A DNA stretch of 64,000 nucleotides from Micromonospora luteifusca (GTDB lineage Bacteria > Actinomycetota > Actinomycetes > Mycobacteriales > Micromonosporaceae). The notes beneath the pieces were generated by a model that was given only the letters and a program-made list of their open reading frames with translations, did not search any database and was not told where the DNA came from. A program made the position numbers and the translations under genes. Positions 37,292 through 46,824 of the stretch are shown piece after piece (the first letter of the stretch is position 1; each line of letters starts with the position of its first letter). The stretch covers positions 4,020,001 to 4,084,000 of the forward strand of contig NZ_JAFBBP010000001.1 in assembly GCF_016907275.1 (NCBI RefSeq). Reading direction: 5' to 3'.

Positions 37292-37623
37292 GCCCGTTCC
37301 TCGCGGTGTTCCTCGTCCTGGTGCTCGGCGCCACCAGCTACGCCGCCGGCCGGTTGCACGGGCAGCTCAGTTACCGCATCGGCTACCGCTTCGGCTACCG
37401 GCAGGGCTACTTCGACGGTGACCGGGGCGCCTGGAACCGGCGTCGTCGCGACGCACAGGCGGCGATCGCCTCCGCCCTGTCGGTCTCCCCGGCTGGCGCC
37501 GTCCGCTCGGCGGCCACCGTCGCCCGCCCCGGCACCACGTACACCGGCTCGTCGTTCTCCGCGCCGGCCGCCCCGATCACCGGACGGCACCCGACCGGCA
37601 CGCTCGTTCGACGTACCGGCTGA
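37288..37623 (+). CDS. Small membrane-anchored protein with GY-rich motif
   Basis: 111 aa, unrecognised. Seen: an N-terminal hydrophobic helix (residues 3-21), followed by a Gly-Tyr/Arg repeat YRIGYRFGYRQGYFDGDRG, then an Arg/Ala-rich and Ser/Thr/Pro-rich tail. ATG 37288 overlaps the 12-codon ORF. It may be a signal-anchored protein with a periplasmic or cytoplasmic tail; topology is uncertain. Confidence 0.62.
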   Translation: MSPFLAVFLVLVLGATSYAAGRLHGQLSYRIGYRFGYRQGYFDGDRGAWNRRRRDAQAAIASALSVSPAGAVRSAATVARPGTTYTGSSFSAPAAPITGRHPTGTLVRRTG

Positions 37624-37727
37624 GGTCGGTGGGCACCAGCCCGGCGGCCGGCGCCATGAACGCGGTGCGTCGTCCGCGGCGGACACGCACCGTTGGGGTC
37701 ACGTCAGACCGGTGACGGTGGCCCCAC

Positions 37728-37766
37728 CCGGCCGGGATGCGCGCAGGGGGCATGCATCCCGGCCGG
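37728..37766 (+). terminator. 13-bp hairpin after the small-gene operon
   Basis: Perfect arms CCGGCCGGGATGC (37728-37740) and GCATCCCGGCCGG (37754-37766) with a 13-base loop, about 105 bases after the last small gene. The remaining gap to phoH (37624-38033, 410 bases) holds no gene I can support. Confidence 0.5.
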
Positions 37767-38033
37767 TTCCGCCGCGCCCACCGTCGGCATCCGCGCTGGT
37801 GAGGGCCCCGACCGGCGGGTGTGCGCACACCCGTCTTGGGAGATCCACGTCCGGCCTCTAGCCGGAAGGGTCCGGCGGGGCTAGCGTCTAGGCATGGCAC
37901 GGGGTTCTCCCGAGCCAGCCGGTCCGCCCGGATCTGCGACCTCGCGCATGGGGTTCCGCATCCGACCCCGTGTCCCCGGGCACCGGAGGAGGCGGAACAC
38001 GGGTGGCGGGTGCCCATCCGTCGGAGCAGGCCT

Positions 38034-39449
38034 GTGACGACTCGCCGTACCACCGCCGGTGCCGACCAGACCCCGGCCGCGACTGCCACGACCCGCCGCG
38101 CCACCAGGAGCCGCCGTTCGGCGGCCGCCGCGCCGGCTGACCCCAAGGAGCCGCGACCAGCCGGCCAGGCCTTTGTCCTGGACACTTCCGTGCTGCTCTC
38201 CGATCCGGCGGCGTTCCACCGGTTCGCGGAGCATGAGGTGGTGCTGCCGCTGGTGGTCATCACCGAACTGGAGGGCAAGCGGCACCATCCGGAGCTGGGC
38301 TGGTTCGCCCGGCAGTCGCTACGGATGCTCGACGATCTTCGGGTCCGGCATGGCCGACTCGACCGACCGGTGCCCGCCAACGACGTCGGTGGCACCCTGC
38401 GGGTGGAGCTCAACCACACCGACGACGGCGTGTTGCCGCCCGGTTTCCGCACCGAGAGCAACGACGCCCGGATCCTCTCCGTCGCGCTCAACCTCGCCGC
38501 CGAGGGGCGGGAGGTGACCCTGGTCAGCAAGGACATGCCGCTGCGGGTCAAGGCGGCCTCGGTGGGCCTGCGGGCCGATGAGTACCGCCACGGCCAGGCC
38601 AGCGACCCGACCTGGACGGGCATGTCCGAGATGGAGTTGAGCGAGGAGCAGATCGGCCAGCTGTACGCCGGCGAGACGCTCGACCTCGACGAGGCTGCCG
38701 GGCTGCCCTGCCACACCGGCCTGGTGCTGCACTCGGGGCGTGGCTCCGCGCTCGGCCGGGTGCTGCCGGACAAGTCGGTCCGGTTGGTCCGGGGCGACCG
38801 GGAGGCGTTCGGGTTGCACGGCCGCTCGGCCGAGCAGCGTATTGCTCTCGACCTGTTGCTCGACGAGGCGATCGGAATCGTCTCGCTTGGCGGCCGGGCC
38901 GGCACCGGCAAGTCGGCGCTGGCGCTCTGCGCCGGGCTGGAGGCGGTGATGGAGCGTCGCCGGCACAAGAAGGTGATCGTGTTCCGCCCGTTGTACGCCG
39001 TCGGTGGTCAGGAGTTGGGCTACCTGCCGGGGTCGGAGTCGGAGAAGATGTCGCCGTGGGCCCAGGCGGTCTTCGACACGCTCGGCGCGGTGGTGCATGA
39101 GAACGTGCTGGAGGAGGTCACCTCGCGGGGCATCCTCGAGGTGCTGCCGCTGACCCACATCCGGGGGCGCAGCCTGCACGATGCCTACGTGATCGTGGAC
39201 GAGGCCCAGTCGCTCGAGCGTGGGGTGCTGTTGACCGTGCTGTCGCGGATCGGGCAGGGCTCCCGGGTGGTGCTGACGCACGACGTGGCCCAGCGGGACA
39301 ATCTGCGGGTCGGCCGGCATGACGGGGTGACCGCTGTCATCGAGGCGCTCAAGGGTCATCCGCTGTTCGCTCATGTCACCCTCAGCCGTTCGGAGCGGTC
39401 TCCGATCGCCGCGATGGTCACGGATCTTCTGGAGGACATCCCGATCTAA
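38034..39449 (+). CDS. phoH2: PIN-PhoH fusion protein (PhoH2)
   Basis: 471 aa. PhoH2 proteins unite a PIN ribonuclease domain with a PhoH RNA helicase-like ATPase. Seen: a basic, Ala/Thr-rich N-tail (about 1-45), a PIN domain starting [12 protein letters not shown] with acidic residues through [15 protein letters not shown], then PhoH with Walker [12 protein letters not shown] (about residue 285) and Walker [14 protein letters not shown]. In some actinobacteria it is encoded with a small antitoxin-like phoAT upstream; none is evident here. GTG 38034 is the first start after which the family match begins soon. Confidence 0.92.
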   Translation: MTTRRTTAGADQTPAATATTRRATRSRRSAAAAPADPKEPRPAGQAFVLDTSVLLSDPAAFHRFAEHEVVLPLVVITELEGKRHHPELGWFARQSLRMLDDLRVRHGRLDRPVPANDVGGTLRVELNHTDDGVLPPGFRTESNDARILSVALNLAAEGREVTLVSKDMPLRVKAASVGLRADEYRHGQASDPTWTGMSEMELSEEQIGQLYAGETLDLDEAAGLPCHTGLVLHSGRGSALGRVLPDKSVRLVRGDREAFGLHGRSAEQRIALDLLLDEAIGIVSLGGRAGTGKSALALCAGLEAVMERRRHKKVIVFRPLYAVGGQELGYLPGSESEKMSPWAQAVFDTLGAVVHENVLEEVTSRGILEVLPLTHIRGRSLHDAYVIVDEAQSLERGVLLTVLSRIGQGSRVVLTHDVAQRDNLRVGRHDGVTAVIEALKGHPLFAHVTLSRSERSPIAAMVTDLLEDIPI

Positions 39450-39457
39450 AGGTGCTT

Positions 39458-39477
39458 ATGCGGGCTTTTGTCCGCAT
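39458..39477 (+). terminator. Terminator-like hairpin after phoH2
   Basis: ATGCGG (39458-39463) and CCGCAT (39472-39477) with an eight-base loop, followed by TTTG. It begins eight bases after the phoH2 stop. Confidence 0.45.
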
Positions 39478-39483
39478 TTGAAG

Positions 39484-39499
39484 TGTGGCACAAATCACA
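39484..39499 (+). promoter_or_regulatory. CRP/GlxR-like site upstream of the transglycosylase gene
   Basis: TGTGG-CACAAA-TCACA, one mismatch from TGTGA-N6-TCACA. The leader from here to the GTG at 39727 is about 230 bases and G+C-rich in its second half with foldable arms; I could not match it to a known riboswitch. CRP control of cell-wall hydrolases is known in actinobacteria. Confidence 0.5.
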
Positions 39500-39726
39500 A
39501 ACAGGGCGGTTGGTTTCCCATCAGCCTCACTGTGCGCAATCGTGTCCCACGAGCGTCCACGCACCATCGGTATCGTTGGTGATCGTTCGTCCCGAGACGG
39601 ACGACATCGGCGGCGGTCGGTGCGTCAGCGCGACCGGCAACCGGTCGGGGCGCTCGTGGCACGGCTGACGGCCCGCCTGTGGCCCGCGCCGCGCCGCGTC
39701 CTTGCCCCCGACGAAGGGACCACTTC

Positions 39727-40404
39727 GTGAGTCGGCTGTGGAGCCGGTTGGGTGCCCGTACGGCTGCTGTGGCGCTGCTCTCCGTGGGCGTTGCCGGTGG
39801 CTTCTACCTGGGCGACGACCGGGAAACCCAGCAACAGGGCCTGACCGCGCAGGTCGGCCTCGAGGTCGACCGGGCCGATCTCGCCTACCAGCGGGAGCGG
39901 CAGGCCGCCCACCAGGTGAAGTTCGCCCAGCAGCGGGCCGCCGAATACCAGGCCAAGCTGCGCGCGGCGGAGGCCGCCAAGGAAGCCGCCGAGCGGGCCC
40001 GCAAGGCCGAGGCCGCCGCGGCGTCCCGCAAGCGTGAGCGTGCGGCGGCCAACGCGACCGCCAAGCCGTACACCGGGCCGATCCCGGCGTCCTGCGAGGA
40101 GTTCAGCGGCAACCGCAAGACCGGCTGCGCGCTGATGATCGGCGCGGGCTTCGGCATCGCCGAGTTCCCCTGCCTGGAGAAGCTCTGGACCAAGGAGAGC
40201 GGCTGGAACCACAAGGCCAACAACTCCTCGTCCGGGGCGTACGGGATCCCGCAGGCCCTGCCGGGCAGCAAGATGGGTAGCGTCGCCAGCGACTGGCGGA
40301 CGAACCCGGCCACCCAGATCACGTGGGGGCTGGGCTACATCAAGGGCAGGTACAAGACGCCCTGCGGCGCCTGGAGCTACTTCCAGAACAACGGCCACTA
40401 CTGA
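39727..40404 (+). CDS. Transglycosylase-like cell-wall hydrolase with coiled coil
   Basis: 225 aa exported protein. Seen: a signal or anchor helix (about residues 10-27), a charged Ala/Glu/Lys coiled coil (about 50-105, RAAEYQAKLRAAEAAKEAAE), then a lysozyme-like domain with the probable catalytic Glu in WTKESGWNHKANNSSSGAYGIPQALPG and a closing IKGRYKTPCGAW, matching the lytic transglycosylase domain of RPF/aggregation-promoting-factor-like proteins. Cys pairs may form disulfides. GTG 39727 follows GAAGGGACC. Monocistronic with a strong terminator. Acts on peptidoglycan outside the membrane. Confidence 0.88.
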   Translation: MSRLWSRLGARTAAVALLSVGVAGGFYLGDDRETQQQGLTAQVGLEVDRADLAYQRERQAAHQVKFAQQRAAEYQAKLRAAEAAKEAAERARKAEAAAASRKRERAAANATAKPYTGPIPASCEEFSGNRKTGCALMIGAGFGIAEFPCLEKLWTKESGWNHKANNSSSGAYGIPQALPGSKMGSVASDWRTNPATQITWGLGYIKGRYKTPCGAWSYFQNNGHY

Positions 40405-40410
40405 CGGTGT

Positions 40411-40450
40411 CGACGGCGGGGCGGGTGGGCGACCAACCGCCCCGCCGTCG
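40411..40450 (+). terminator. 14-bp GC hairpin after the transglycosylase gene
   Basis: Perfect arms CGACGGCGGGGCGG (40411-40424) and CCGCCCCGCCGTCG (40437-40450) with a 12-base loop, eight bases behind the stop. No U-run. Confidence 0.7.
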
Positions 40451-40519
40451 CGCGTACACCGGTCTGCTCGGACGGGACGCGAGTGGCGGTCGGCCGCTTT
40501 TGCTGATAGCAGTTGTGGG

Positions 40520-41173
40520 GTGACCCTGCACCCGTCAAGTGGCGACCCCTACCGGTTCGGCACCGAGGCGTTCTACGCCGCCCTCGGCCGGGCATTCGTC
40601 GCCATGTGTGCGGTGATCCCGTTCCTCTTCCTCATCGAGGCCGTCGACCAGGGGCTCGCGTTCGGCCTGGACGCCACCGCCGGCATCATCCCGCAGCGCA
40701 TCGACGGGCTGGACGGGGTCTTCTTCTCCCCGTTCCTCCACCACGGCTTCGACCACCTCTACAGCAACAGCATTCCGCTGATCCTGCTGGGCACCTTCGT
40801 CCTGGCCGCCGGCGCCCGCCGGTTTCTCTGGTCGACCCTGGTCATCATCCTGGTCAGCGGGCTCGGCGTCTGGTTCACCGGCTCACCCAACTCGGTGGTC
40901 GTCGGCGCCAGCGGCGTCATCTTCGGCTACCTGGGCATCCTGCTCACCCGGGGCATCGTCGAGCGCAGCTGGTGGAACTTCGCGGTCTTCCTGCTGGTCG
41001 GCCTGCTCTACGGCTGGCAACTGGTCGGCATCCTTCCCACCGACGAGCGGATCTCCTGGCAGGGCCACCTGTTCGGGCTGCTCGGCGGGGTGGTGGCGGC
41101 GATCCTGTTCCGCCGTCGGCGGCCGGCCGTGGATGGCCCGGACTACTCGGGTTCCACGCTCAGCCTGCCCTGA
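40520..41173 (+). CDS. Rhomboid-family intramembrane serine protease
   Basis: 217 aa, six hydrophobic segments. Seen: HHGFDHLYSNSIPL (oxyanion region with His and Asn), the catalytic Ser in VVGASGVIFGYLG (about residue 131), and the catalytic His in WQGHLFGLLGG (about residue 181). Rhomboids cut transmembrane helices of membrane substrates; none is known here. GTG 40520 has no good ribosome binding site. It lies between the transglycosylase and the reductase genes on the same strand. Confidence 0.9.
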   Translation: MTLHPSSGDPYRFGTEAFYAALGRAFVAMCAVIPFLFLIEAVDQGLAFGLDATAGIIPQRIDGLDGVFFSPFLHHGFDHLYSNSIPLILLGTFVLAAGARRFLWSTLVIILVSGLGVWFTGSPNSVVVGASGVIFGYLGILLTRGIVERSWWNFAVFLLVGLLYGWQLVGILPTDERISWQGHLFGLLGGVVAAILFRRRRPAVDGPDYSGSTLSLP

Positions 41174-41278
41174 CCAATTCCTCGGCGCGCCTCTGGGACG
41201 TGCTTGCCCGACCGCCGCCGTCCGCCTACGGTCGAGATCAGCAAGCGTTGATCCGTAAGCGGAAAGCGACGGTACGCC

Positions 41279-42247
41279 ATGCGCGAGGTCGATGTCGCCG
41301 TGATCGGGGCCGGTCCGGCCGGTCTCTTCGCCGCGTACTACGCAGGGTTCCGGGGGTTGTCGGTGGCGGTGATCGACGCGCTGCCAGAGCCGGGCGGTCA
41401 GGTCACCGCCATGTACCCGGAAAAGTTGATCCTCGACGTGGCCGGCTTCCCCGCCGTCAAGGGTCGGGACCTGGTGGCCAACCTGGTCGCCCAGGCCGCC
41501 CCGTTCGCGCCCCGATACCTGCTCGGCACCCGTGCCGAGAAACTCTCGTACGCCGATGATCACCCGGTGCTCGGCCTGGCCGGCGGCGAGCAGCTCGGCT
41601 GCGGCGCGGTCGTCGTCACCGGCGGCCTCGGCAGCTTCAGCCCCCGGCCACTGCCGTGCGCCGACGGCGCCCCCGGCACCGGGATCGTCTACTTCGTCAC
41701 CGACCCGACCGAGCTGACCGACCGGGACGTGCTGATCGTCGGTGGCGGCGACTCGGCCTTCGACTGGGCGCTGGCGCTGCAGCCGTTGGCCCGTTCGGTG
41801 ACCCTGGTGCACCGACGGGAGAAGTTCCGGGCGCACGCCTCGACGGTCGCCCGAGTGCTGTCGCTGCCGGTGCGGGTGGTGGTCAACGCCGAGGTCAGCC
41901 GGCTGATCGGGGACGGCACGGTGACCGGCGCCGAGGTGACCGTCCGCGGTGGTGCCACCGAGACGCTCCCGGTGGACACCGTGGTGGCCGCCCTCGGCTT
42001 CACCGCCGACCTGGGCCCACTGGCCGAGTGGGGTCTCCGGCTGGACCGCCGGCACATCCTGGTGGACAGCGCGATGGCGACGAACCTGCCGAGGGTCTTC
42101 GCCGCGGGTGACATCACCGAATACCCGGGCAAGGTCCGGCTGATCGCCACCGGGTTCGGTGAGGCCGCGACGGCGGTCAACAACGCGGCTGTGGCCATCG
42201 ACCCGAGCGCACACCTGTTCCCCGGGCACTCCTCCGATGCCGGCTGA
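41279..42247 (+). CDS. Thioredoxin reductase-like ferredoxin/flavodoxin NADP reductase
   Basis: 322 aa FAD and NAD(P) protein. Seen: FAD motif DVAVIGAGPAGLFAAYYAG, MYPEKLILDVAGFPAVKG, the NAD(P) motif VLIVGGGDSAFDWAL, and the second FAD motif VFAAGDITEYPGK. The CxxC of true thioredoxin reductases is absent, which places it with YumC-type ferredoxin-NADP reductases. ATG 41279 is preceded by a weak GGAAAG. Cognate ferredoxin not in the window. Confidence 0.9.
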   Translation: MREVDVAVIGAGPAGLFAAYYAGFRGLSVAVIDALPEPGGQVTAMYPEKLILDVAGFPAVKGRDLVANLVAQAAPFAPRYLLGTRAEKLSYADDHPVLGLAGGEQLGCGAVVVTGGLGSFSPRPLPCADGAPGTGIVYFVTDPTELTDRDVLIVGGGDSAFDWALALQPLARSVTLVHRREKFRAHASTVARVLSLPVRVVVNAEVSRLIGDGTVTGAEVTVRGGATETLPVDTVVAALGFTADLGPLAEWGLRLDRRHILVDSAMATNLPRVFAAGDITEYPGKVRLIATGFGEAATAVNNAAVAIDPSAHLFPGHSSDAG

Positions 42248-42312
42248 CCGTCGGTACCGGACACAGACCGCCCCGTGTCCGGATCGAGACGCGCCGACCC
42301 GACCCTGAGGGG

Positions 42313-43998
42313 ATGACGGGCCCCGAGACACCGCGAGACGGCGCGCCGACGACGCTGGCCTGGCTCTGCCACCCGGTCACCCTGCTCGCACTGGTCGTCC
42401 TGGTGGTCAACGACCACCTGCTGAAGGCGGCGCTGCCCGGCCTGTTGACCGGCAAGCTGAGCGACGTCGCCGGTCTCGTGCTCGCCCCGCCGCTGGTCGC
42501 GGTGCTGCTGACCCTCCTGGTGCCGCGGTTGCCGGCCCGGGCCGCCGCGCTGGCTGGCCTGGTCGCCGTAGGTGCCGGGTTCGCGCTCGTCAAGACCAGC
42601 GGGTACGCGGCCGAACTCGCCTCGTCGGCCTGGACCGTGCTGGCCGGGCCGTCGCTGGTCCGGGCCGACCGGACCGATCTGCTCACCCTGCCGGCGCTCG
42701 GCCTGGCCTGGTGGAGTTGGACGCGGTCGCGTCGCCGACCGGTGCGCCAACGGGCCGCCCGTCTGGTCCGACTGCTGGTGGTGTTACCGCCAGCGGTGTT
42801 GGCGGTGGCCGCCACCAGCGTGATCCATTACCCGTACGCCGTGGGGGCCGCCCTGCTTGATGGTCATCCGGCGGTGTCGTTCGGGTCGGGATACAGCAGC
42901 GAGACCTGGCCGATCGGGCCGGCGGACGGACAGTGGTCGGTCAGCGAGGACGGGGGGACCACCTGGCGGCCGGCTACCGAGAGCGAGCGGGAGCGACTGG
43001 ACGACCAGGACTCTCCTCGCCGGCAGGCGTGCGTACCGGACGAGCCCCGGCGCTGCTACCGGGCGGTCGCCGGGCACCTGCGGGTGGAGCAGAGTGACGA
43101 CGCCGGTGTGACCTGGCGGGTCGCCTGGGAGCTGCCGGACGGGCAGCGCGAGGAGTTGGCGCGCCAGCAGGAGAGCCCGGGCGACATCGACCAGCACTTC
43201 GCCTCCCGGGAGCTGATCGTCTATCCCGCCGTCGGCGGTGGCCACGAGGTGCTGGTCGCCAACGGTCGGGACGGCATCCTGCACCGGAGGTCGGACGGCG
43301 GATGGCAACGCGACGGCTTCCTCGCTCAGACGGAACTGGAGGGCACCCGCTGGGACGATCCGCCCCCGCTGGACGGCGGCACACCCGGCGGCCGCCAGAC
43401 CGACCTGGTGCTCGCGATCGCGCTCGCCCTGACCCTCGGCATCACGGTCACCGTGCTCGCTTGTCACCTGGCGATTCGCCGCGGTGGAGGTCCGCGCTGG
43501 TGGGGTTTCGTCGGCGGCGTATTGGTGCTGGTCGCGGGGATGGTCGTGGCCGGGGTATGGGAGCGCGAGGATGACCTTTTGACGTTCGATGCCCTGCTGC
43601 TCGTCGTGCTGCCAACAGGTGTCGTGACGGCGGTGGCCCTGATCGTCCGAGCCTCCTACCAGGGCGCGCTGACCCGCTGGGTCGGTTGGGTGCTCACCGG
43701 GCTGCTGCTCACCGTGCTGCTGTCCGGGTTGCCGCTCGCCGGTTGGCTGGTCGGCACCCCGTCGCAGAGCAGGGTCGCGGTGGCGCTCGCCCTGCTGGCC
43801 ACGGTGCCGGGCGTGCTGCTGGCCATCCGGATCGCCAGGCTGGTCGACCCGGCCCGCGCGTACGAGCGTCGGTATCCGCCGCGCCCGCCCTACCCGCCGT
43901 ATGCGCCCTACCCGCCGTATGCGCCCTACCCGCCGCCCCCGCCCTACCCGCCGGCGGTGTCTGATCCGCCGTACCCGTCGCAGCTGCCGCCGCGCTGA
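42313..43998 (+). CDS. Multi-helix membrane protein with BNR (Asp-box) loop and Pro-rich tail
   Basis: 561 aa, no family recognised. Seen: four or five membrane helices in residues 15-185, a large extracytoplasmic loop (about 190-360) with two Asp-box motifs, SVSEDGGTTW (about 210) and SDDAGVTW (about 262), further helices from 365 to about 515, and a proline/tyrosine tail with the tandem APYPPY repeat. Asp boxes occur in sialidase-like beta-propellers; two are too few for a full propeller. ATG 42313 has a GAGGGG site. Function unknown, possibly surface-exposed. Confidence 0.72.
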   Translation: MTGPETPRDGAPTTLAWLCHPVTLLALVVLVVNDHLLKAALPGLLTGKLSDVAGLVLAPPLVAVLLTLLVPRLPARAAALAGLVAVGAGFALVKTSGYAAELASSAWTVLAGPSLVRADRTDLLTLPALGLAWWSWTRSRRRPVRQRAARLVRLLVVLPPAVLAVAATSVIHYPYAVGAALLDGHPAVSFGSGYSSETWPIGPADGQWSVSEDGGTTWRPATESERERLDDQDSPRRQACVPDEPRRCYRAVAGHLRVEQSDDAGVTWRVAWELPDGQREELARQQESPGDIDQHFASRELIVYPAVGGGHEVLVANGRDGILHRRSDGGWQRDGFLAQTELEGTRWDDPPPLDGGTPGGRQTDLVLAIALALTLGITVTVLACHLAIRRGGGPRWWGFVGGVLVLVAGMVVAGVWEREDDLLTFDALLLVVLPTGVVTAVALIVRASYQGALTRWVGWVLTGLLLTVLLSGLPLAGWLVGTPSQSRVAVALALLATVPGVLLAIRIARLVDPARAYERRYPPRPPYPPYAPYPPYAPYPPPPPYPPAVSDPPYPSQLPPR

Positions 43999-44017
43999 AC
44001 ATTCGGCGGGAGGCCGG

Positions 44018-44989
44018 TCAGCGGCGGGCGGGTGGCGCCAACGCGGCGATCAGCACCGCCACCATGGTCAGCGCGGCCCCGAGCAGGGTGTTCAGGCCGG
44101 GGTGTGAGGCGGCTGTGGGCGACAGCAGGTCCAGCAGGACCGCCCCCACGATCTGACCCGCGATGGTGGCCAGGCCGAGCAGCAGCACCCCGGTGAAGCG
44201 CACGATCGCCGCGGCGATCGCGATGAACACGATGCCGATCGGGCCGCCCAGGTAGAGCCACGGCTCGGTGGGCAGGTGGCCAGCCGGCCAGCCGCGTACG
44301 GCGATGTCGATGGCGAACGCGACGAGCAGGGTGACCGTGCCGACGGCGAAGTTGACAAGCGTGGCAGTCAACGCGCTGTCGGCCGCCGCGCGGACCCGTC
44401 CGTTGACCGCCTGCTGCCAGGCGATACCCACCCCGGCGAGCAGGGGCAGCAGGGCCAGCGCCAGTGCGCCCGGGTCGCCCAGTCGGTCACCCACCGCCAA
44501 ACCGACCGCGAGGACGGTGAGCACCGCACCGGTGAGCCGCTGCCGGGTGACCGCCTGCCGGCCGGTCGGCCCGATCCCGGCCCGGTCCACGGCGAGGCTG
44601 CTGCCGGACTGGCCGGCGACCACCGCCACGGTGAAGACCGCGACACCCAGCGAACCGATGGTGAGACCCTGGGTGGCCACCAGGAACGCCCCACACATCC
44701 CGCCGAGGCACTGCCACGGCCGCAGCGTGCCCATCGTGAGTGCGCGCCGCACCGCGACCAGACCACGCCGCCCGCCGGAGGTGGCGGGCACCAGCACCAG
44801 GAGCACCAACAGGCCGATGCCGAACGAGAACACCGCGGCGGCGAACCCGTCGGCCAGGCGTACTCCCAGCTCGCCGTTGATTCGGGACTGCACCGCCACC
44901 GCGACCCCGGAGATCGACGCCAGCGCGACGCCGGTGATTCGGCGGGCGGCCGGCAGGGTCTGCGGGGTCGCCGTGTCGGTGGCGATCAC
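44018..44989 (-). CDS. DMT-superfamily transporter (DUF606/YdcZ type)
   Basis: 323 aa with ten predicted membrane helices arranged as two DUF606 repeats: the first has [22 protein letters not shown], the second [16 protein letters not shown]. Substrate unknown. GTG 44989 overlaps the glpX stop (GTGA), so it is coupled downstream of glpX. A link to sugar phosphate metabolism is not proven. Confidence 0.83.
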   Translation of the reverse strand: MIATDTATPQTLPAARRITGVALASISGVAVAVQSRINGELGVRLADGFAAAVFSFGIGLLVLLVLVPATSGGRRGLVAVRRALTMGTLRPWQCLGGMCGAFLVATQGLTIGSLGVAVFTVAVVAGQSGSSLAVDRAGIGPTGRQAVTRQRLTGAVLTVLAVGLAVGDRLGDPGALALALLPLLAGVGIAWQQAVNGRVRAAADSALTATLVNFAVGTVTLLVAFAIDIAVRGWPAGHLPTEPWLYLGGPIGIVFIAIAAAIVRFTGVLLLGLATIAGQIVGAVLLDLLSPTAASHPGLNTLLGAALTMVAVLIAALAPPARR

Positions 44990-46017
44990 TCCTGCTCGGC
45001 CAGCGGACGACCGTCGAAGTCGACGGCGGAGTAGAGCGCCAGCTTCTCCAACCGGTGGTAAGAGTCGATCACCCGGATCGTGCCGCTCTTCGACCGCATC
45101 ACAATCGACTGGGTGTACGCGCCGCCGGCCCGGTAGCGCACCCCGCGCAGCAGGTCTCCGGAGGTGACGCCGGTCGCCACGAAGAAGCAGTTGTCTCCGG
45201 TGACCAGATCATCGGTGCCCAGCACCCGGTCCAGGTCGTGCCCGGCGGCGATCGCCTTCTCCCGCTCCTGCTCGTCGCGCGGCCAGAGCTTGGCCTGCAT
45301 CGCCCCGCCCATGCACTTCAGCGCACAGGCGGAGATGATGCCCTCCGGGGTGCCGCCGATGCCCATCAGCACGTCGACCTCCGACTCGCCGCGGGCGGCC
45401 GCGATGGAGCCCGCAATGTCGCCGTCGGAGATGAACCGGATGCCCGCCCCGGTCCGGCGAATCTGTGCGACCAGGTCGTCGTGGCGGCTCCGGTCCAGCA
45501 CGCAGACCGTCACCTCGGAGACGTCGGTGCCCTTGACCTTGGCGATCCGGCGCAGGTTCTCGGCCACACCGGCGTTGATGTCCACCACATCGGCGTACGC
45601 CGGCCCGACGGCGAGCTTCTCCATGTAGAAAACGGCGCTGGGGTCGAACATCGCACCGCGCTCGGAGACGGCGAGCACCGCCACGGCGTTCGGCATGCCC
45701 TTGCTCATCAGGGTGGTGCCGTCGACCGGGTCGACGGCGACGTCCACCTCCGGGCCGGTGCCGTCGCCGACGTGTTCGCCGTTGAAGAGCATCGGGGCGT
45801 TGTCCTTCTCGCCCTCGCCGATCACCACCACGCCGCGCATCTGGATCGAGTTGATCAGCTTGCGCATGGCGTCGACGGCGGCCCCATCGCCGCCCTCCTT
45901 GTCGCCCCGGCCCACCCACCGGCCGGCGGCCATCGCCGCGGCCTCGGTGACCCGGACCAGGTCGAGGGCGAGGTTTCGGTCGAGATCCTGTGGGATCCGC
46001 GTCCTGGTGTTGGTCAT
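44986..46017 (-). CDS. glpX: Class II fructose-1,6-bisphosphatase
   Basis: 343 aa; removes the 1-phosphate from fructose-1,6-bisphosphate in gluconeogenesis. Seen: [32 protein letters not shown], the metal site [32 protein letters not shown]. Length typical of actinobacterial GlpX (Rv1099c-like). ATG 46017 has GAGGAGGAG upstream. The neighbour DUF4245 gene is divergent, as in M. tuberculosis (Rv1099c-Rv1100). Confidence 0.95.
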   Translation of the reverse strand: MTNTRTRIPQDLDRNLALDLVRVTEAAAMAAGRWVGRGDKEGGDGAAVDAMRKLINSIQMRGVVVIGEGEKDNAPMLFNGEHVGDGTGPEVDVAVDPVDGTTLMSKGMPNAVAVLAVSERGAMFDPSAVFYMEKLAVGPAYADVVDINAGVAENLRRIAKVKGTDVSEVTVCVLDRSRHDDLVAQIRRTGAGIRFISDGDIAGSIAAARGESEVDVLMGIGGTPEGIISACALKCMGGAMQAKLWPRDEQEREKAIAAGHDLDRVLGTDDLVTGDNCFFVATGVTSGDLLRGVRYRAGGAYTQSIVMRSKSGTIRVIDSYHRLEKLALYSAVDFDGRPLAEQE

Positions 46018-46176
46018 GACGGCTGCTCCTCCTCGCGACGGTGCGGGGACGACCGGCTGCGGGGCGGTCCCCACTGCCGGCTCTGTCGCTGATCCTCACA
46101 CGATCGCCGACCCGGCCATGGCGCGGGGCGGTGATGGCCCGGATACCGCCGGTCGGGCGGCTGCGAAGATAGAGGG

Positions 46177-46824
46177 GTGGAGCCCGCACAGCCAGCCGAC
46201 CGCGTACCCGCCGACCGCACGCCGCCCGACGGCCAGCCGCCGGTCGACGTCCCCGCCGCCCCCGATGGTGGGCCCGCCGGGAACGATCCGACACCACCGC
46301 CTCCGGTGAAGGCCGCCAAGTCCGAGCGGTCGCCGAAGGACATGGCGATCTCGTTGCTGGTGCTGCTCATCCCGATCGCGCTGCTGCTGGCGTTCTATCG
46401 GGGCTTCCTCGGGGGTGATCAGGCCACCACGGTCGATCCGGCCCCGGCGATCGAACAGGCCCGGGCGGCGAACACGTTCCCGGTGAGCCAGCCGCAGGGG
46501 CTGGGCTCCGGCTGGTCGACGGTCAGCGCCCGCTATCAGACCGTCGAGGGCGGTGCGAATCTGCGGATCGGCTACCTCACGCCGGAAGGGCGGGGTGTCC
46601 AACTCCTGCAGAGCAGCGTGCCGGCGGAGCGGCTGCTCCCCGCGGAGTTGACCGACCAGGGTCAGCCCCAGGGCCCCACCGAGCTGGCCGGCCGGACCTG
46701 GCAGCTCTACACGGCCCGGGGGAACCAGCAGGCGCTGGTCCTGCTGGAGCCGACCCGGACGGTGATCGTCATCGGCGACGCCCGGGACAACGAGCTACGG
46801 GAGTTGGCCGGCGCGTTGCGCTGA
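46177..46824 (+). CDS. DUF4245-type single-pass membrane protein
   Basis: 215 aa. Seen: a Pro-rich cytoplasmic N-tail (about 1-50), one membrane helix (about 55-78), then an extracytoplasmic domain with GWSTVSARYQ, LRIGYLTPEG and a C-terminal LVLLEPTRTVIVIGDARDNELRELA, the DUF4245 pattern. Divergent from glpX as in mycobacteria (Rv1100). Function unknown. GTG 46177 has GAGGGG just before it. Confidence 0.8.
   Translation: MEPAQPADRVPADRTPPDGQPPVDVPAAPDGGPAGNDPTPPPPVKAAKSERSPKDMAISLLVLLIPIALLLAFYRGFLGGDQATTVDPAPAIEQARAANTFPVSQPQGLGSGWSTVSARYQTVEGGANLRIGYLTPEGRGVQLLQSSVPAERLLPAELTDQGQPQGPTELAGRTWQLYTARGNQQALVLLEPTRTVIVIGDARDNELRELAGALR

Noticed and set aside
39500..39726. c-di-AMP (ydaO) riboswitch before the transglycosylase
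   Set aside because: Location fits, but the conserved ydaO core sequences were not found by eye.
43860..43990. Collagen-like or separate Pro-rich gene
   Set aside because: It is the in-frame C-terminal tail of the 561-residue membrane protein, made of an 18-base repeat.
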